From NCBI GenBank assembly GCA_943737045.1, contig CALSFV010000429.1, positions 61,001 to 125,000 on the forward strand: a stretch of DNA of 64,000 nucleotides, in the 5' to 3' direction. The stretch comes from Parapristionchus giblindavisi. Lineage: Eukaryota; Nematoda; Chromadorea; Rhabditida; Diplogasteridae. Position numbers and translations under genes: made by a program. Shown here piece by piece: positions 1-9,761 of the stretch (the stretch's first letter is position 1; the number at the start of each line of letters is the position of its first letter). A model generated the notes under the pieces. That model saw only the letters and a program-made list of their open reading frames with translations, made no database searches and was not told the origin of the DNA.

Positions 1-130
1 GAGAGAGGCTGACAGTGAGAGGGAGGGAGGAGAGAAAGAGGGGCGTATGAGGAGTGGGATGGAGAGTGAGGGAGGGAGGGATAATAACTTGCAAGAGTGG
101 ATAGCGATAGAGAGATAGAGAGAGTCAAGT
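1..130. repeat. Purine-rich GA/GGA low-complexity tract
   Basis: Irregular GAGA and GGGAGG runs with almost no pyrimidines on the plus strand. 131-530 is AT-rich DNA in which I see no gene. Confidence 0.8.
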
Positions 131-533
131 AGTCTATATATTATTACCCCAACAGCTCAGTTATGATGATGATAGTGAATGCTATAGAGGGATGACAATG
201 AAGAATGATATAAGTGACAGAGGTTAGGCAATAGGTAAATGTGATTACTGCTACAAAAGTCGCTGATGCGATTTCTACATATCTAATGGTGAGAAAAAAA
301 TGTTACCAAAATAGGAAAAAATAGGCTAACGATGCATAGAGTGAATAGAGCAAAAAATCCCGAACACGGAGAAGATTTTGTACGGGAGAACGATTTGAGA
401 AAAAAAAGATTTTGTACAGGAGTACGATATGGCCAGGGGTACACGAACGTATAGAAAGATTGATAATTGTAAGAAACAGATGTTTTTTACACCCGTGACA
501 GGTGCGATAGCAAATACAGAAATGGTAGGTGAA

Positions 534-534
<1 letters not shown>

Positions 535-629
<95 letters not shown>
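535..629. repeat. (TAA)n microsatellite
   Basis: About 31 uninterrupted TAA units. The open frame through it encodes only an isoleucine run and is not a gene. Confidence 0.97.
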
Positions 630-730
630 GCAGATATAATAAGGCCTAGAAGATTGATTAACGGAAATATAGCAGATTAGAAATTATGAGATCATACAAC
701 GATTGGTAAATGAACGTCAACACAATGTTT

Positions 731-834
731 TTAAAGGCACATCGCTAACTAATTTTACTCTCCGCATTGGCAATACTCTCTCGCAGACAAAGAAGACGAG
801 AGAGTGCGGCCAGAGCGGAGAGGTGTGCCTTTAA
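731..834. mobile_element. TTAA-ended foldback element, family A, copy 1
   Basis: A near-palindrome of about 104 bp. It starts TTAAAGGCAC, ends GTGCCTTTAA, and carries the family core (CTCTCCGC, CTCTCTCG, CGAGAGAG, GAGCGGAGAG). Family A members in this window are about 105-120 bp, non-coding, and bounded by TTAA, the target duplicated by piggyBac-type transposons. The superfamily assignment is inferred from TTAA alone. Confidence 0.8.
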
Positions 835-937
835 AGAAATGAAGTGACTTGGGCTTTGGTATAAAATGGAATAGATATCCAAGGAGACTGCTTTGTTCAT
901 GTTTCGGTTGATGTATGACCGAGGAATAAGAGTACAT

Positions 938-1353
938 TTGACGAGATTGGGGGAAGAGGAAGGAGAGGAAGAGAGGGGAGAAGAGAGAGAGAGGAGAGGA
1001 AGAGAGAGAGAGAGGAGAGGAAGAGATAGAGAGAGGAAGAGGGAGAAGCTTCTTTGCCCCCGTCTAAGTGACAACAGAACGGATGCGTGTGTCAGTTTTA
1101 GACTTTGGGATAAGAGAGAAGAGGATAGAAATATGGGAAAAGATAAAGGACTGGGAGGAGGAGAAGGAAACTGGCACAACATTTGTCTCTTGAAGATGAG
1201 CCATGACTCGAAAGTGAGGGGGAGAGGGAGGGGGAGGGAGAGGGAGAGAGAGAGATAGAGAGAGAGAGGAGAGAGAGAGGAGAGAGAGAATGAGAGAGAG
1301 GAGAGAGAGGAGAGAGAGAGAGAGAGAGGGAGTGAGAGAAGGGGAGAGAGAAG

Positions 1354-1385
<32 letters not shown>

Positions 1386-1410
1386 GGAGAGAGAGAGAGG
1401 AAAGAATGCG
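938..1410. repeat. Purine-rich GA tracts
   Basis: Two dense GA/GGA blocks (about 938-1050 and 1204-1410) around a less biased stretch. Long Ser/Leu-rich frames on the minus strand here come from the CT repeats and are not credible genes. Confidence 0.85.
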
Positions 1411-1621
1411 GTCATTTTTCCAGTGTCCCATGAGAATGGTTTGACACTGGCTGACAAATTGATGATGAGGCGAACATGGAGATATTGTACGTATAAATAG
1501 ACGAACCGATCTCTACATATCCTTATCATATTCGAACTCGAAATGCATACGAAATCCTCTTGGAAGTTCACGGGTGCATTGCGATACAATACAATGACCT
1601 ATATTAAGAACACAACCATTT

Positions 1622-1742
1622 TTAAGGGAACACCCCAAGCTAATTTTACTCTACACATTGGCAATACTCTCTCGTAGACAAAGAAAGCGAGAGAGTGTGG
1701 CCAGAGCGGAGAGCTTAAAATTAGCTTGGGGTGTCTCTTTAA
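1622..1742. mobile_element. Family A foldback element, copy 2
   Basis: 121 bp from TTAA to TTAA. The arms are AGCTAATTTTACTCTCCGC and its inverse around a CTCTCTCG..CGAGAGAG core. 835-1621 (outside the GA tracts) and 1743-2108 show no convincing gene. Confidence 0.85.
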
Positions 1743-2108
1743 GGGAATGGTTGCAAATAATTGTCTGAGTAGTCTCGGGGTGCTGATGCAGTAGCAGAGA
1801 GGACAGCAAACAAAACGCGGATTTATGAAGAAGACAGTACCACTTCTACGACTTCTTGATTGCCTAATGCATTCCCGTAATAAGAGAACAAATAAGTAAA
1901 TGCTATGAAGCGACACGCTGGGGTTATGGATCCTCCATAAACTTTACTACTGCAAAGTCTTTGTTTTCAATCAACTAGATTGAGTCGGAAATATTATAAG
2001 TAGCTGAATAAATATATAAATCGATAGATGTCTAACTCCCTTGAACTCTGAATAATAGGTCAATAGAATTATAGTAAAGCGAAACCAGAGCAGTCTCGGT
2101 TTGATATA

Positions 2109-2636
2109 GTAAAGGCACACACCCAGCTAATTTTACTCTCCGCTCTCACTGTTAGGGATGCTCCCTATTTCCCTATCCCAGGCTAACAGCCTCCCCTATT
2201 CCCCTTTCCCCTCTTCGACCCCTAAACCCATTGCCGTTATGTTAGAATGATTTTTGCACCTTATTGTACTTTCTTTGTCTTAGAATTACTTTGTATGTCT
2301 TTCTCTTTTAATTTAATTAGTCTTGCATATAAATAGAGGCTTTATGCCTCTTTCATTTGGTTCTTTCTGGTCTTCCTTGCTCTCACCGTTCTTCTCTCGC
2401 CCCTCGCCCTCTTGATTGTAGTCGTCGCCCGTAAGTCTGTCCACCGAATATTATTTAATTGTGGTGGAATTTGGAGATAAAGTATAGATTGTGATCTTGA
2501 GTCTTGGTATTATAACCACAAGTTTAAGAACCCGGCCATTGTATAACCTTACATCACAACGCTCTCTCGCATGCAAAGAAAGCGAGAGACATTGACAGTG
2601 TATAGAGTTTTAAATTCGCTCGGAGTGTGCCTTTAA
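2109..2636. mobile_element. Family A foldback element, copy 3, split by an LTR
   Basis: The left part (2109-2149) and right part (2554-2636) add up to one ~120 bp family A element once the 404-bp LTR and one 4-bp target copy are removed. The left TTAA has decayed; the right one is at 2633-2636. Confidence 0.85.
2150..2553 (+). mobile_element. Solo LTR of an LTR retrotransposon
   Basis: A 404-bp block starting TGTTAGGG and ending CCTTACA (the TG..CA ends of LTRs), flanked by an exact 4-bp duplication TCAC (2146-2149 and 2554-2557). It contains a TATA-like TATAAATAGAGG at about 2328. The interrupted host element confirms both borders. No gag/pol sequence is present, so it is a recombined solo LTR. 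Clade (gypsy or BEL/Pao) is undetermined. Confidence 0.85.
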
Positions 2637-2681
2637 GAGATTTCAGGAAAGAGAAACCAGAACAGTCTCGACTTTGATACA

Positions 2682-2802
2682 TTAAAGGGAGCATTACCTC
2701 ACTCAATGGTCTCTTCGACGCGCAATGCTCTCTCGTTGTTAGAGAACAGAGAAATAGTGTGCGCAATGAAGAGACCATTGAGTGAGGTTACGCTCCCTTT
2801 AA
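2682..2802. mobile_element. TTAA-ended foldback element, family B, copy 1
   Basis: A 121-bp palindrome, TTAAAGGGAGC...GCTCCCTTTAA, with inner arms CTCACTCAATGGTCTCTTC and its inverse. Its core differs from family A but length and termini are the same type. Confidence 0.85.
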
Positions 2803-2892
2803 TTGCAGGCTATGGTGATGAGCGCAAGTGATCCGAATATCCTGTCAACCCTCGACCATCTCTCCATCCCCCCACTCTCAATACGGCAACGA

Positions 2893-3034
2893 TTAAAGGC
2901 ACGCCCTAATTGAAAGCTAATTTTACTCTCCGCGTTGACAATACTCTCTCGCAAACAGAGAAAGTGAGAGAGTGTGACCAGTGCGGAAGGTTTCAAAATA
3001 CAGCGTACAATTAGGGTGTGCAATAATACCTTTA
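2893..3034. mobile_element. Family A foldback element, copy 4, diverged
   Basis: The arms and CTCTCTCG core are recognisable, with extra bases near both ends. The right TTAA has decayed. Confidence 0.65.
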
Positions 3035-3282
3035 GTCAAAGTCTCATTGGCAAAGATCAAAGATCACGAGCTCTTTGCCCTCATTAATCTTTTCTCTTGC
3101 CTTCTGCCGGTCGAAATTCGACCTCGGGGCAGAACCACAGGTGCGTGCTATAATACAATAAGTACATAAACGATGTAATGGCACAGGAATATAGGGACAT
3201 TTATGCAAATGAGGGCCCGTTTTCCGGTGTTGCTAATTGCTCCTATGAGTGCGATCACGGTACAGGTGAGTGGACAGAACCC

Positions 3283-3403
3283 TTAAAGGGACACCCCAAG
3301 CTCATTTGAAACTCTCCGCTCTGGCCACACTCTCTCGCTATCTTTGTCTACGAGAGAGTATTGCCAATGCGGAGAGTAAAATTAGCTTGGGGTGTGCCTT
3401 TAA
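3283..3403. mobile_element. Family A foldback element, copy 5
   Basis: 121 bp, TTAA to TTAA, with well-paired arms (CACCCCAAGCT and its inverse). Its right TTAA (3400-3403) is also the left TTAA of the next element. Confidence 0.85.
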
Positions 3404-3515
3404 AGGGAGCGTTACCTCTCTCAATGGCCTCTCCATTGCGCACACTATTTCTATGTTCTCTAACAACGAGAGAGCATTGCACGTCGAAGAGACCATTGAG
3501 ATCATTCAGGGAAAT
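3400..3515. mobile_element. Family B foldback element, copy 2, right end lost
   Basis: Starts TTAAAGGGAGCG and runs through the family B core to GACCATTGAGA, where similarity stops. It abuts family A copy 5 and shares one TTAA with it. Confidence 0.75.
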
Positions 3516-3561
3516 GAATGTGAAACATCTTTATAACATAAAATATTTCATGTTTTACCCA

Positions 3562-3660
3562 TAAAGGCACACACTAATTTGAAAATCTCTGATATGGGGA
3601 TATTCTAACGCTTTGTTGCTTTACGAGAGAGTGCTGCCAGAGCCGAGTCCAAATATAGTA
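3562..3660. mobile_element. Family A foldback element, copy 6, degenerate
   Basis: Begins AAAGGCACAC and keeps CTTTGTTGCTTTACGAGAGAG, but the right arm is eroded. 3661-4345 holds only short lysine/glutamate-rich open stretches (for example 3833-3922, plus) that I cannot join into a gene. Confidence 0.5.
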
Positions 3661-4345
3661 GCTCGATATTGGATCATCGGCAATTAAGTGCTGCTACTGT
3701 GAATCATTAAAGAATAAAATCGATCAAATGAAAGAGAGAGAGAGAGAAATGGACAAGGTAAAGAACTAGAGATGATGGAGAAGCAAACTCAATTCAAGAA
3801 CGAAACAAATGCATAATAAATGAGGTTGTTTAGAGAAGTAGAAAAGCTGCCAACGACAAAAGTCATGAGAGAAAAGCCTGAAACTCGTGAGGTCAAAGAT
3901 AAAGAAGAGAAAGCAGGCTAAATCTGCATCGTGAATTGGGGTAAATGTAATTTCCTGCAAGCTCGCTTTTTTGACAGCCCAGGTCTTGTACGTTCGAAAC
4001 GCATTGGCAAACGTTACAATTTTTAACTGATACGTTTTGATTCTAACGATCAATACGCTGTATTAGCATAAATTAAACAGTAAAAATAAATAACGGTATG
4101 TAAGATAATTTTTGCGATTTTTCTGTATATTATTATATACCAAAATAGGATGTGGTAAATAAACATAGAGAAATGTAGTGTTTATTCGTATGGTTGGATG
4201 GAGACAGGAAGCGTTTGGCGATCTCTGTCCACGCATTCTACATATCCCAATCTTTCCTGAAACACTTGATGGTGAGCTCCCAGAACTCTTAGAGCTCACC
4301 CAGAGCTCGTAGAGCTCCATAAAGTGTTCGAAAACCATTACACAC

Positions 4346-5687
4346 CTAGGTGCATTTCTCCCTCTTGGATTCCTCCTTCTTAACCTCATTTTCCTTCCAA
4401 TCTACTGTTGCCTCTTCCTTAAGCTCAACATGCTGCAAATATTAAAGATCATAGATCAATCGTTTATGACCAAGCTACAAACTTCCTTTTGATTGCTTTC
4501 TTTTCCACTGTACTGAGTTTTGTCTTCTATTCTACTTGCTGCTAGGGACGTGACTGCTAGGGACCTTTGTTTCTTATCCTAAAGATCATAAATCAAAGAT
4601 CAAAGATCAAAAGTTTATGACAAAAACTACAAACTTCCATTTGTCTGCTTTCTTTTCCACTATGCTGAGTTTGGTCTTCCATCTTACTTGCTGCCAGAGA
4701 GGCGTCTACTATAGACATTTGAGTCTTTGCCTAAAGGTCGTAGATAAAGATGAGAGATCAAAGATCAAACTACGCACTTCTTCAACAATGCTCTCCTTTC
4801 CACTATGCTGCGTCGGATCATCCGTCTTTATATGGGTCGACACCACTGAGATTTTAGTCTTCGCCTAAAGATCAAAGATCAAAGATCAGTCTTTTGAGAT
4901 CAGGAACCAACCGGATTGCTTTCATTCTTGTTACTGCCGTCTTTCACATAACGGCTTGATTTCTAAACAGAATAATCAAAGATCAAAGATCAAACACCAA
5001 CGATGAAACCTTCTTCTCGCCCTCTTTATTTGTTCCTTCACCTGCATTGCTTTGTCTCTCCTGATCGTATTCATCTCCCCAACCCTGCAATTTGATCTCA
5101 TAGGTCTGTGATCTTTGATCTTTGGTTGTTGTTCTTTGTAGTTTGATCTTTCTGCAGAGAAGTGAAGAACTCACTGCGTGGTACTCTGAAAAGTTTCTCA
5201 TGTTCAGGTACAGTAAACCACCGTACTCTAATTTACCGTACCCCTGTCCAACATATAAATCTACTGTATCCTTATCTACCATCTCCATCTACAGTACCCC
5301 TATAAATCAAATCTGCCTACAGTAGTCACCTGGATCTCCTGGTTGCGCCCGGGTCGGCTCATTGTTGTGCCTTCTCAAACTTCGTTTCACGCTTTTCTTC
5401 GCGCTCTTCTTTGTTTTCGTCACAGGAGTGGCCGATCCGCGAGAGCCGGCAGCAGAGCCGGCGATTGGCGCAGGAGGAGATGGTGTAGCCTGCGGCGGTT
5501 GTACAGCTACTGGCGTCTCCACTGGCGTCTCTTCTGGATTCTCCTCTGGCGCCACAACTGGCGATGCGTCCAATTGCGGCGCGTCCACCGGCAGATTTAC
5601 GTTGGACTTGATCGAATCGAGAGACGGTGGTTCAGGTTTAACTATGGTAGTGTGATGCGTAGAAGATGCTTTCGGTGGCCGCGGTTT
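4346..5687 (-). CDS. Unrecognised spliced gene with tandemly duplicated exons (5' incomplete)
   Basis: Eight minus-strand exons join in frame: 5687-5330, 5185-5175 (11-nt microexon), 5084-5010, 4962-4912, 4864-4778, 4730-4635, 4578-4483, 4432-4346 (stop TAG), about 286 residues. No initiator was found upstream, so the first exon is missing. The first listed exon encodes a Pro/Ala/Glu-rich segment (ETPVETPVAVQPPQATPSPP) and then a basic stretch (TKTKKSAKKSVKRSLRRH). The exons at 4864, 4730 and 4578 are homologous to one another: two start AKT, and the shared ending is a QHSGKES/QYSGKES motif before a phase-0 donor. Their introns contain GATCAAAGATC repeats. The last exon is Lys/Glu-rich. No domain is recognised; the composition suggests a disordered protein. 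The 11-nt exon is the least certain: an alternative acceptor in the same frame lies about 42 nt upstream of it. Confidence 0.6.
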
Positions 5688-5785
5688 CTGAATGAGGAGT
5701 AAGTGTGAGAATAATACCAGGGAAAGCCCGTGCGGGGGTTAATAATTTGCAAAGATGATTTAAGACTCTTCGCTCTATTCATACA

Positions 5786-5893
5786 AGAGGTACGACGAGC
5801 TAATATGAAACTCTGCCAAGGCTCTCTCGCTTTCTTTGTCGGCGAGACAGTGTTGCCAGAGAGTAAATAAGCTCTGGATGTGCTTTTTAGAGT
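5786..5893. mobile_element. Family A foldback element, copy 7, degenerate
   Basis: Keeps GCTAATATGAAACTCT, the CTCTCTCG core and a reverse arm ending GTGCTTTTTAG. The TTAA ends are lost. Confidence 0.55.
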
Positions 5894-5899
5894 AAAGCA

Positions 5900-6017
5900 A
5901 TGATCATAATTCACCCGTCTAAGGGAGCACAGCATGTAGACGTGAGAGAATACGACGACGCAGACGATCGTCGATATGAGCACCCTGAGGAGCTTGGGTT
6001 AGAGGGAAATGGAGCTT
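5900..6017 (+). CDS. Possible first exon of an unknown plus-strand gene
   Basis: An ATG-led open stretch of 39 codons, acidic and not low-complexity (VREYDDADDRRYEHPEELGL). It is preceded by TTTTTAG and ends at the good donor CTT|GTAAGA. A family B element begins 6 nt after the donor. No following exon was found, so this may be a remnant or chance. Confidence 0.25.
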
Positions 6018-6023
6018 GTAAGA

Positions 6024-6144
6024 TTAAAGGGAGTGTTACCTCTCTCAATGGCATCTTCATTGCGCACACTATTTCTCTGTTCTCTAACTACGAGAGAGCA
6101 TTGCGCGTCGAAGAGACCATTGAGAGAGGTCACGCTCCCTTTAA
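6024..6144. mobile_element. Family B foldback element, copy 3
   Basis: 121 bp from TTAA to TTAA, close to copy 1 along its length. 6145-6587 after it shows no gene. Confidence 0.85.
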
Positions 6145-6936
6145 TTATGGTTTACACTAACATTGGAACGAAGTGAACCGCTCAAGACGAGTGACAGTGG
6201 TGATAATGAAATGGTCTTGCAAAGCGAAATAATGATGTAGTCTCGTTTGATTTGCGTTTGAATTGGAACTAGCTCGGGTTGTGCATAATAATAATTCAAT
6301 AATAATAATTCCATAATTCGGAATGAACGTTGCATTTGCTACCTCAATCTTCGACCCCATGGCGCTTCATAAAAATCTATCCAACAATCCCTCTAGTCGA
6401 CATCTTAGTGATGAGGCCCAACCACGAGGGCCGCTCCAGTGTCTAGGACCAGGGACGAAACACGGGATCTTTTTTTAAAATTTATTATAGTTTATTTTCT
6501 CTAAAAAAATTCTAACACAACCTAATTTTAATCTCACTATTTCTTCCTTGCTATGTAATTCTCATAACGTTAATCATCAAAGGACTAACAAGGGAATGCT
6601 ATGAACTCACCATGGAGTTATGATTAGAGACATATATCACTGGAATCGTAATAAAATTTACTGGATATCCGTCGAGTCTACTTGCCACGAGCTTCTGGTT
6701 TTCGAGAAAATCGATAACGAAAACCCGAATATTTAACGCATAAACACGACTTTCTTGATACGGATAGCCATATCAACTCGGCTTTCATCTTCAATGTGAC
6801 CGGCACTTCTACTGCGGTGGATTGGAGATGAAAACAGGGTTAATATGGCAACCCACATCAAGAAAGTTGTGTTTATGCCTTCAATATTCGGGTTTTTGTT
6901 ATCGATTTTCTCGAATACCAGAAGCTCGTGGCAAGT

Positions 6937-8004
6937 CCTCTGCTTCTTCTCTCTCCTCCTGCCCCTATTATCTCAGGAGTTCCTCAAGGTTCTAGTATTG
7001 GTCCTCTCCTATTTATATTGTATCTGAATGACATTCAATCAATTATCCCTTCTAATATCCGTCATGGTATTTTCGCTGATGATATTAAGATATATGCCCC
7101 TGTCCCCTCCTCCTCTGCAGACATTCAATATACTATTGACCAAATTTCTGAATGGAGCAAATTGTGGAACATGACCCTTTCCCCTACCAAATGTACTGTA
7201 ATGCACTTTGGGCCTCTTAAGTATAGATGCACTTATTTTCTTGACGGTTATGCTTTATCCCCTTCTCCTATTGTTAAAGATTTAGGTATTCACATGACCC
7301 CAAGTCTTAAGATTAATGATCACATCTCCATTATTGCTAATAGAGCCAGACAAAGAGCAAATATTCTTTTCAAGACCATTTATTCTAATTCCAAAGAAAT
7401 CTTCCTAAAAGCTTATTGTGTTTATGTTATACTCCTACGTGAATCATCTACTGTTGTATTTAATCCCACCTCAAAGCACCTTACCAACTGCCTTGAAGAT
7501 GTTCAGAGAAATTATACCAAACGAATGTTAGCTAAATGTCGTTTACCTACTTCTTCTTATAATGATAGACTAACGTATTTAAACCTCGATACCCTTGAAT
7601 ATAGAAGAGCTATTTATGATATTAAATTTATTCATAATACTATACATAGCTTTAATTTGTTTGATTCATCCAATCTCCTTTCTGTTCTTCCCTCACAATA
7701 CAACCGTCTTTCTCATCCATATCGTATTATTCTCCCTTATAGGATTTCTACTTCCCATACTACATGTGCCTCTAGAAGTATAGACTGTTGGAATTCACTC
7801 CCATCAGAATTAGTTCTTTCGTCCCCTAAACCCTTCCGTGCAGGGTTATCAAATCTCCCCTCCACCCTAGAGATTCTCGAATTCGTCCCTAAACCGAAAT
7901 CGCCTTATGCGACGGAAATCCATCTATCCCTCTTCTGTGTGCACATCACCCTATTATTATACATACTTGATGGAATAAAGAATGAATAAATAAATAAATA
8001 AATA
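6937..8004 (+). mobile_element. 5'-truncated non-LTR retrotransposon (LINE)
   Basis: The insertion carries the 3' part of a reverse-transcriptase ORF and ends in a (TAAA)n tail of about five units. It is flanked by a 4-bp duplication AAGT (6933-6936 and 8005-8008) inside the right arm of the foldback element. 5' truncation and a simple-repeat tail are the usual products of target-primed reverse transcription. Related 3' ends occur at about 51840 and 61889 (both minus). Confidence 0.93.
6970..7989 (+). CDS. LINE reverse transcriptase, C-terminal part
   Basis: The open frame runs from before the insertion border to a stop at 7987-7989. Real element coding begins near SGVPQGSSIGPLLFILYLND, the conserved RT block carrying the GxPQGS motif, followed by the catalytic block GIFADDIKIYA (FADD in place of YADD) and a thumb-like region with SKLWNMTLSPTKCTVMHFGP. 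The endonuclease and N-terminal RT blocks are missing, so the copy cannot act on its own. The frame is intact over about 340 codons, which suggests a recent insertion. By motif style it belongs to the jockey/CR1-like group. It has no relation to neighbouring genes. Confidence 0.93.
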   Translation: MSGVPQGSSIGPLLFILYLNDIQSIIPSNIRHGIFADDIKIYAPVPSSSADIQYTIDQISEWSKLWNMTLSPTKCTVMHFGPLKYRCTYFLDGYALSPSPIVKDLGIHMTPSLKINDHISIIANRARQRANILFKTIYSNSKEIFLKAYCVYVILLRESSTVVFNPTSKHLTNCLEDVQRNYTKRMLAKCRLPTSSYNDRLTYLNLDTLEYRRAIYDIKFIHNTIHSFNLFDSSNLLSVLPSQYNRLSHPYRIILPYRISTSHTTCASRSIDCWNSLPSELVLSSPKPFRAGLSNLPSTLEILEFVPKPKSPYATEIHLSLFCVHITLLLYILDGIKNE

Positions 8005-8323
8005 AAGTAGACTCAACGGATATCCAAGCAGAATTTCAGTCCGATTCTAGTGATATATGTCACTAATCATAACTCCATGGTGAGTTCTTAACATTCCCTT
8101 GTAAGGATGCAAGCACACCGAATATTATTAAAGGGGTATTTGCATTCCATATCACGGGTCTCCGGTAAAAGTGTAGAAACGTCTGCCACTATGAAAATTT
8201 TTTGTCTTTGATTTCGATGAAAGTTGGTCAGTGGGTGTGGTTGGGGGTCATGAGAAGGCCGAGCCACTTCATTTGGCCAAAATTACAAATTATCGATTTT
8301 TTGTGATCTACCCTGGAAATGAA

Positions 8324-8663
8324 ATCTACATTCATTCTGCCTTTCTGTCTGCGGTGCGGTCGGTTCGAGTAAGCTCTCCGTTCCACTCTCGCCAACTCCA
8401 TGAACAGAAAGGATCAACAGACGAATTCCCTCCTAGAAGGCTTTGGAATGCCTGGAGGTGTACTTCCAACTGTCAAGCAGGCCTAATGGACGATAGCGGA
8501 ACGTTTTCGTGGGTTTTCTACATCAATAAACAAGTTTCACTTCGATCGTTTTCTTGAATGGAGAATAACATCTCTCAGAGACGGAAGAAAGAACTTGCAA
8601 GAAAATTCCCCCCTGCCCCTGATTACTCTTCTGCACTAAGTGCTGATAAGATAAATGTATTGT
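8324..8663. other. Insertion in the left arm, flanked by a 13-bp near-direct repeat
   Basis: The right arm passes directly from the first TACCCTGGAAATG to the sequence after the second. The left arm has about 340 extra bp between two copies of this word. It is either an insertion or a capture event. No reading frame is recognised. Confidence 0.55.
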
Positions 8664-9315
8664 ACCCTGGAAATGAGCATAACTCGGTACATTTTCATCG
8701 TACAGTGAGCTGACAGGTGTCATTCGAACCGAATTCTAATTCTCTCCAAAAAAGTTGTGAATGGCCCGTTCGCTGCTAAGTCGTCGTCAGGGCGAAAAAC
8801 GCGAAAAACGAATTTTTTGAACAAAAAGGTGACCTGTTCTCGAAAATTTTCTCTTGGGATCATCCGTATTATTGCAGAAAATAAGTTATCAGATGACGTA
8901 CAAAGTCGGTATGTTGTTCATTTACCGTATCTCTGTCCTCCCAATACCGTTTAATAGAGTACACGGGACTTAGCCATTTTTTTCGCCTCAGCAGTTTTTT
9001 CATCGTATCTGTCTTCAAAATGGTCCAATCGACAATCTTAACAAAGGAAAATGATGCTCTCGGAAAGGCGAACAAAAAGGGGTCTTCATGATCGAATAGC
9101 TATGACAACTCATTTTCGAGTTATTCGAGGAAAATCACTACACTTTCTCCTTTTTCATCGATTCTAATGAATGACCGGAAAGGAAATTATTCTCTGTACA
9201 GCTAAAAACTACCCAACCGACTTTATTTTATAGCATACGTGAGAAAATATTATAAAAGCAAGCAATCAATATGTAATTATCAACATCACTGATCTAAAAC
9301 GAGGGATGTAGACAA

Positions 9316-9743
9316 CAGGGCTGTGCGTAAAATCTTTTTCGTAAAATTTTCGTAAAACGTAATTTTACGACTTTTTTCTCGTAAAATTCGTAAAATTCGT
9401 AAAATTTTCGTAAAAGATTTTGGGTCAAAATTATGAGAAATTGTCCCAAATGTATTTCGTGATAAAAGATATGAAACCCGAGAATGTTCATAAACGACTC
9501 TCTTATGCAAGGGACAGACGACAAGCAAGAAATTTCAGCTAAAAACTTGAAAAAATATGTCTGCATCCCCAAAGATCCGACAATTCTTGACAAACATTTC
9601 ACCGATCATTCAGTTTTTTGCCATTTTTCTCGTTTCGTAAAATGTTTAACATTTCGTAAAATTTTACGACGTAAAAATTTTACGAAAAAAGTCGTAAAAT
9701 CGTAAAATTCGTAAAATCGTAAAACGTAAAATGCACAGCCCTG
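9316..9743. mobile_element. hAT-type MITE, 428 bp
   Basis: Inverted ends CAGGGCTGTGC and GCACAGCCCTG, flanked by a perfect 8-bp duplication GTAGACAA (9308-9315 and 9744-9751). The interior is mostly CGTAAAATT-type repeats in both orientations. 8-bp duplications and CA..TG ends fit the hAT superfamily. Non-coding. Confidence 0.93.
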
Positions 9744-9761
9744 GTAGACAAGTCAGGGGTC

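Larger units (their letters stand above)
6588..8102. mobile_element. Foldback element interrupted by a LINE
   Basis: The left arm (about 6588-6765) is repeated inverted in two pieces: about 6857-6936 (joined through AGAAGCTCGTGGCAAGT) and 8009-8102 (from AGACTC to CCATGGTGAGTTCTTAACAT). Without the 6937-8004 insertion this is a single element of about 440 bp with ~175-bp arms. No transposase. Target duplication and superfamily are unclear. Confidence 0.85.

Noticed and set aside
429..680. 83-codon frame with a long isoleucine run
   Set aside because: It is the translation of the (TAA)n microsatellite.
745..1589. Long Ser/Leu-rich minus-strand frames
   Set aside because: They translate GA/CT simple repeats and family A copy 1; no codon signal or domain.
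5343..5702. Plus-strand frames of 97-119 codons over 5343-5702
   Set aside because: Antisense to the Pro/Ala/Lys-rich exon, which has matching acceptor and donor on the minus strand.
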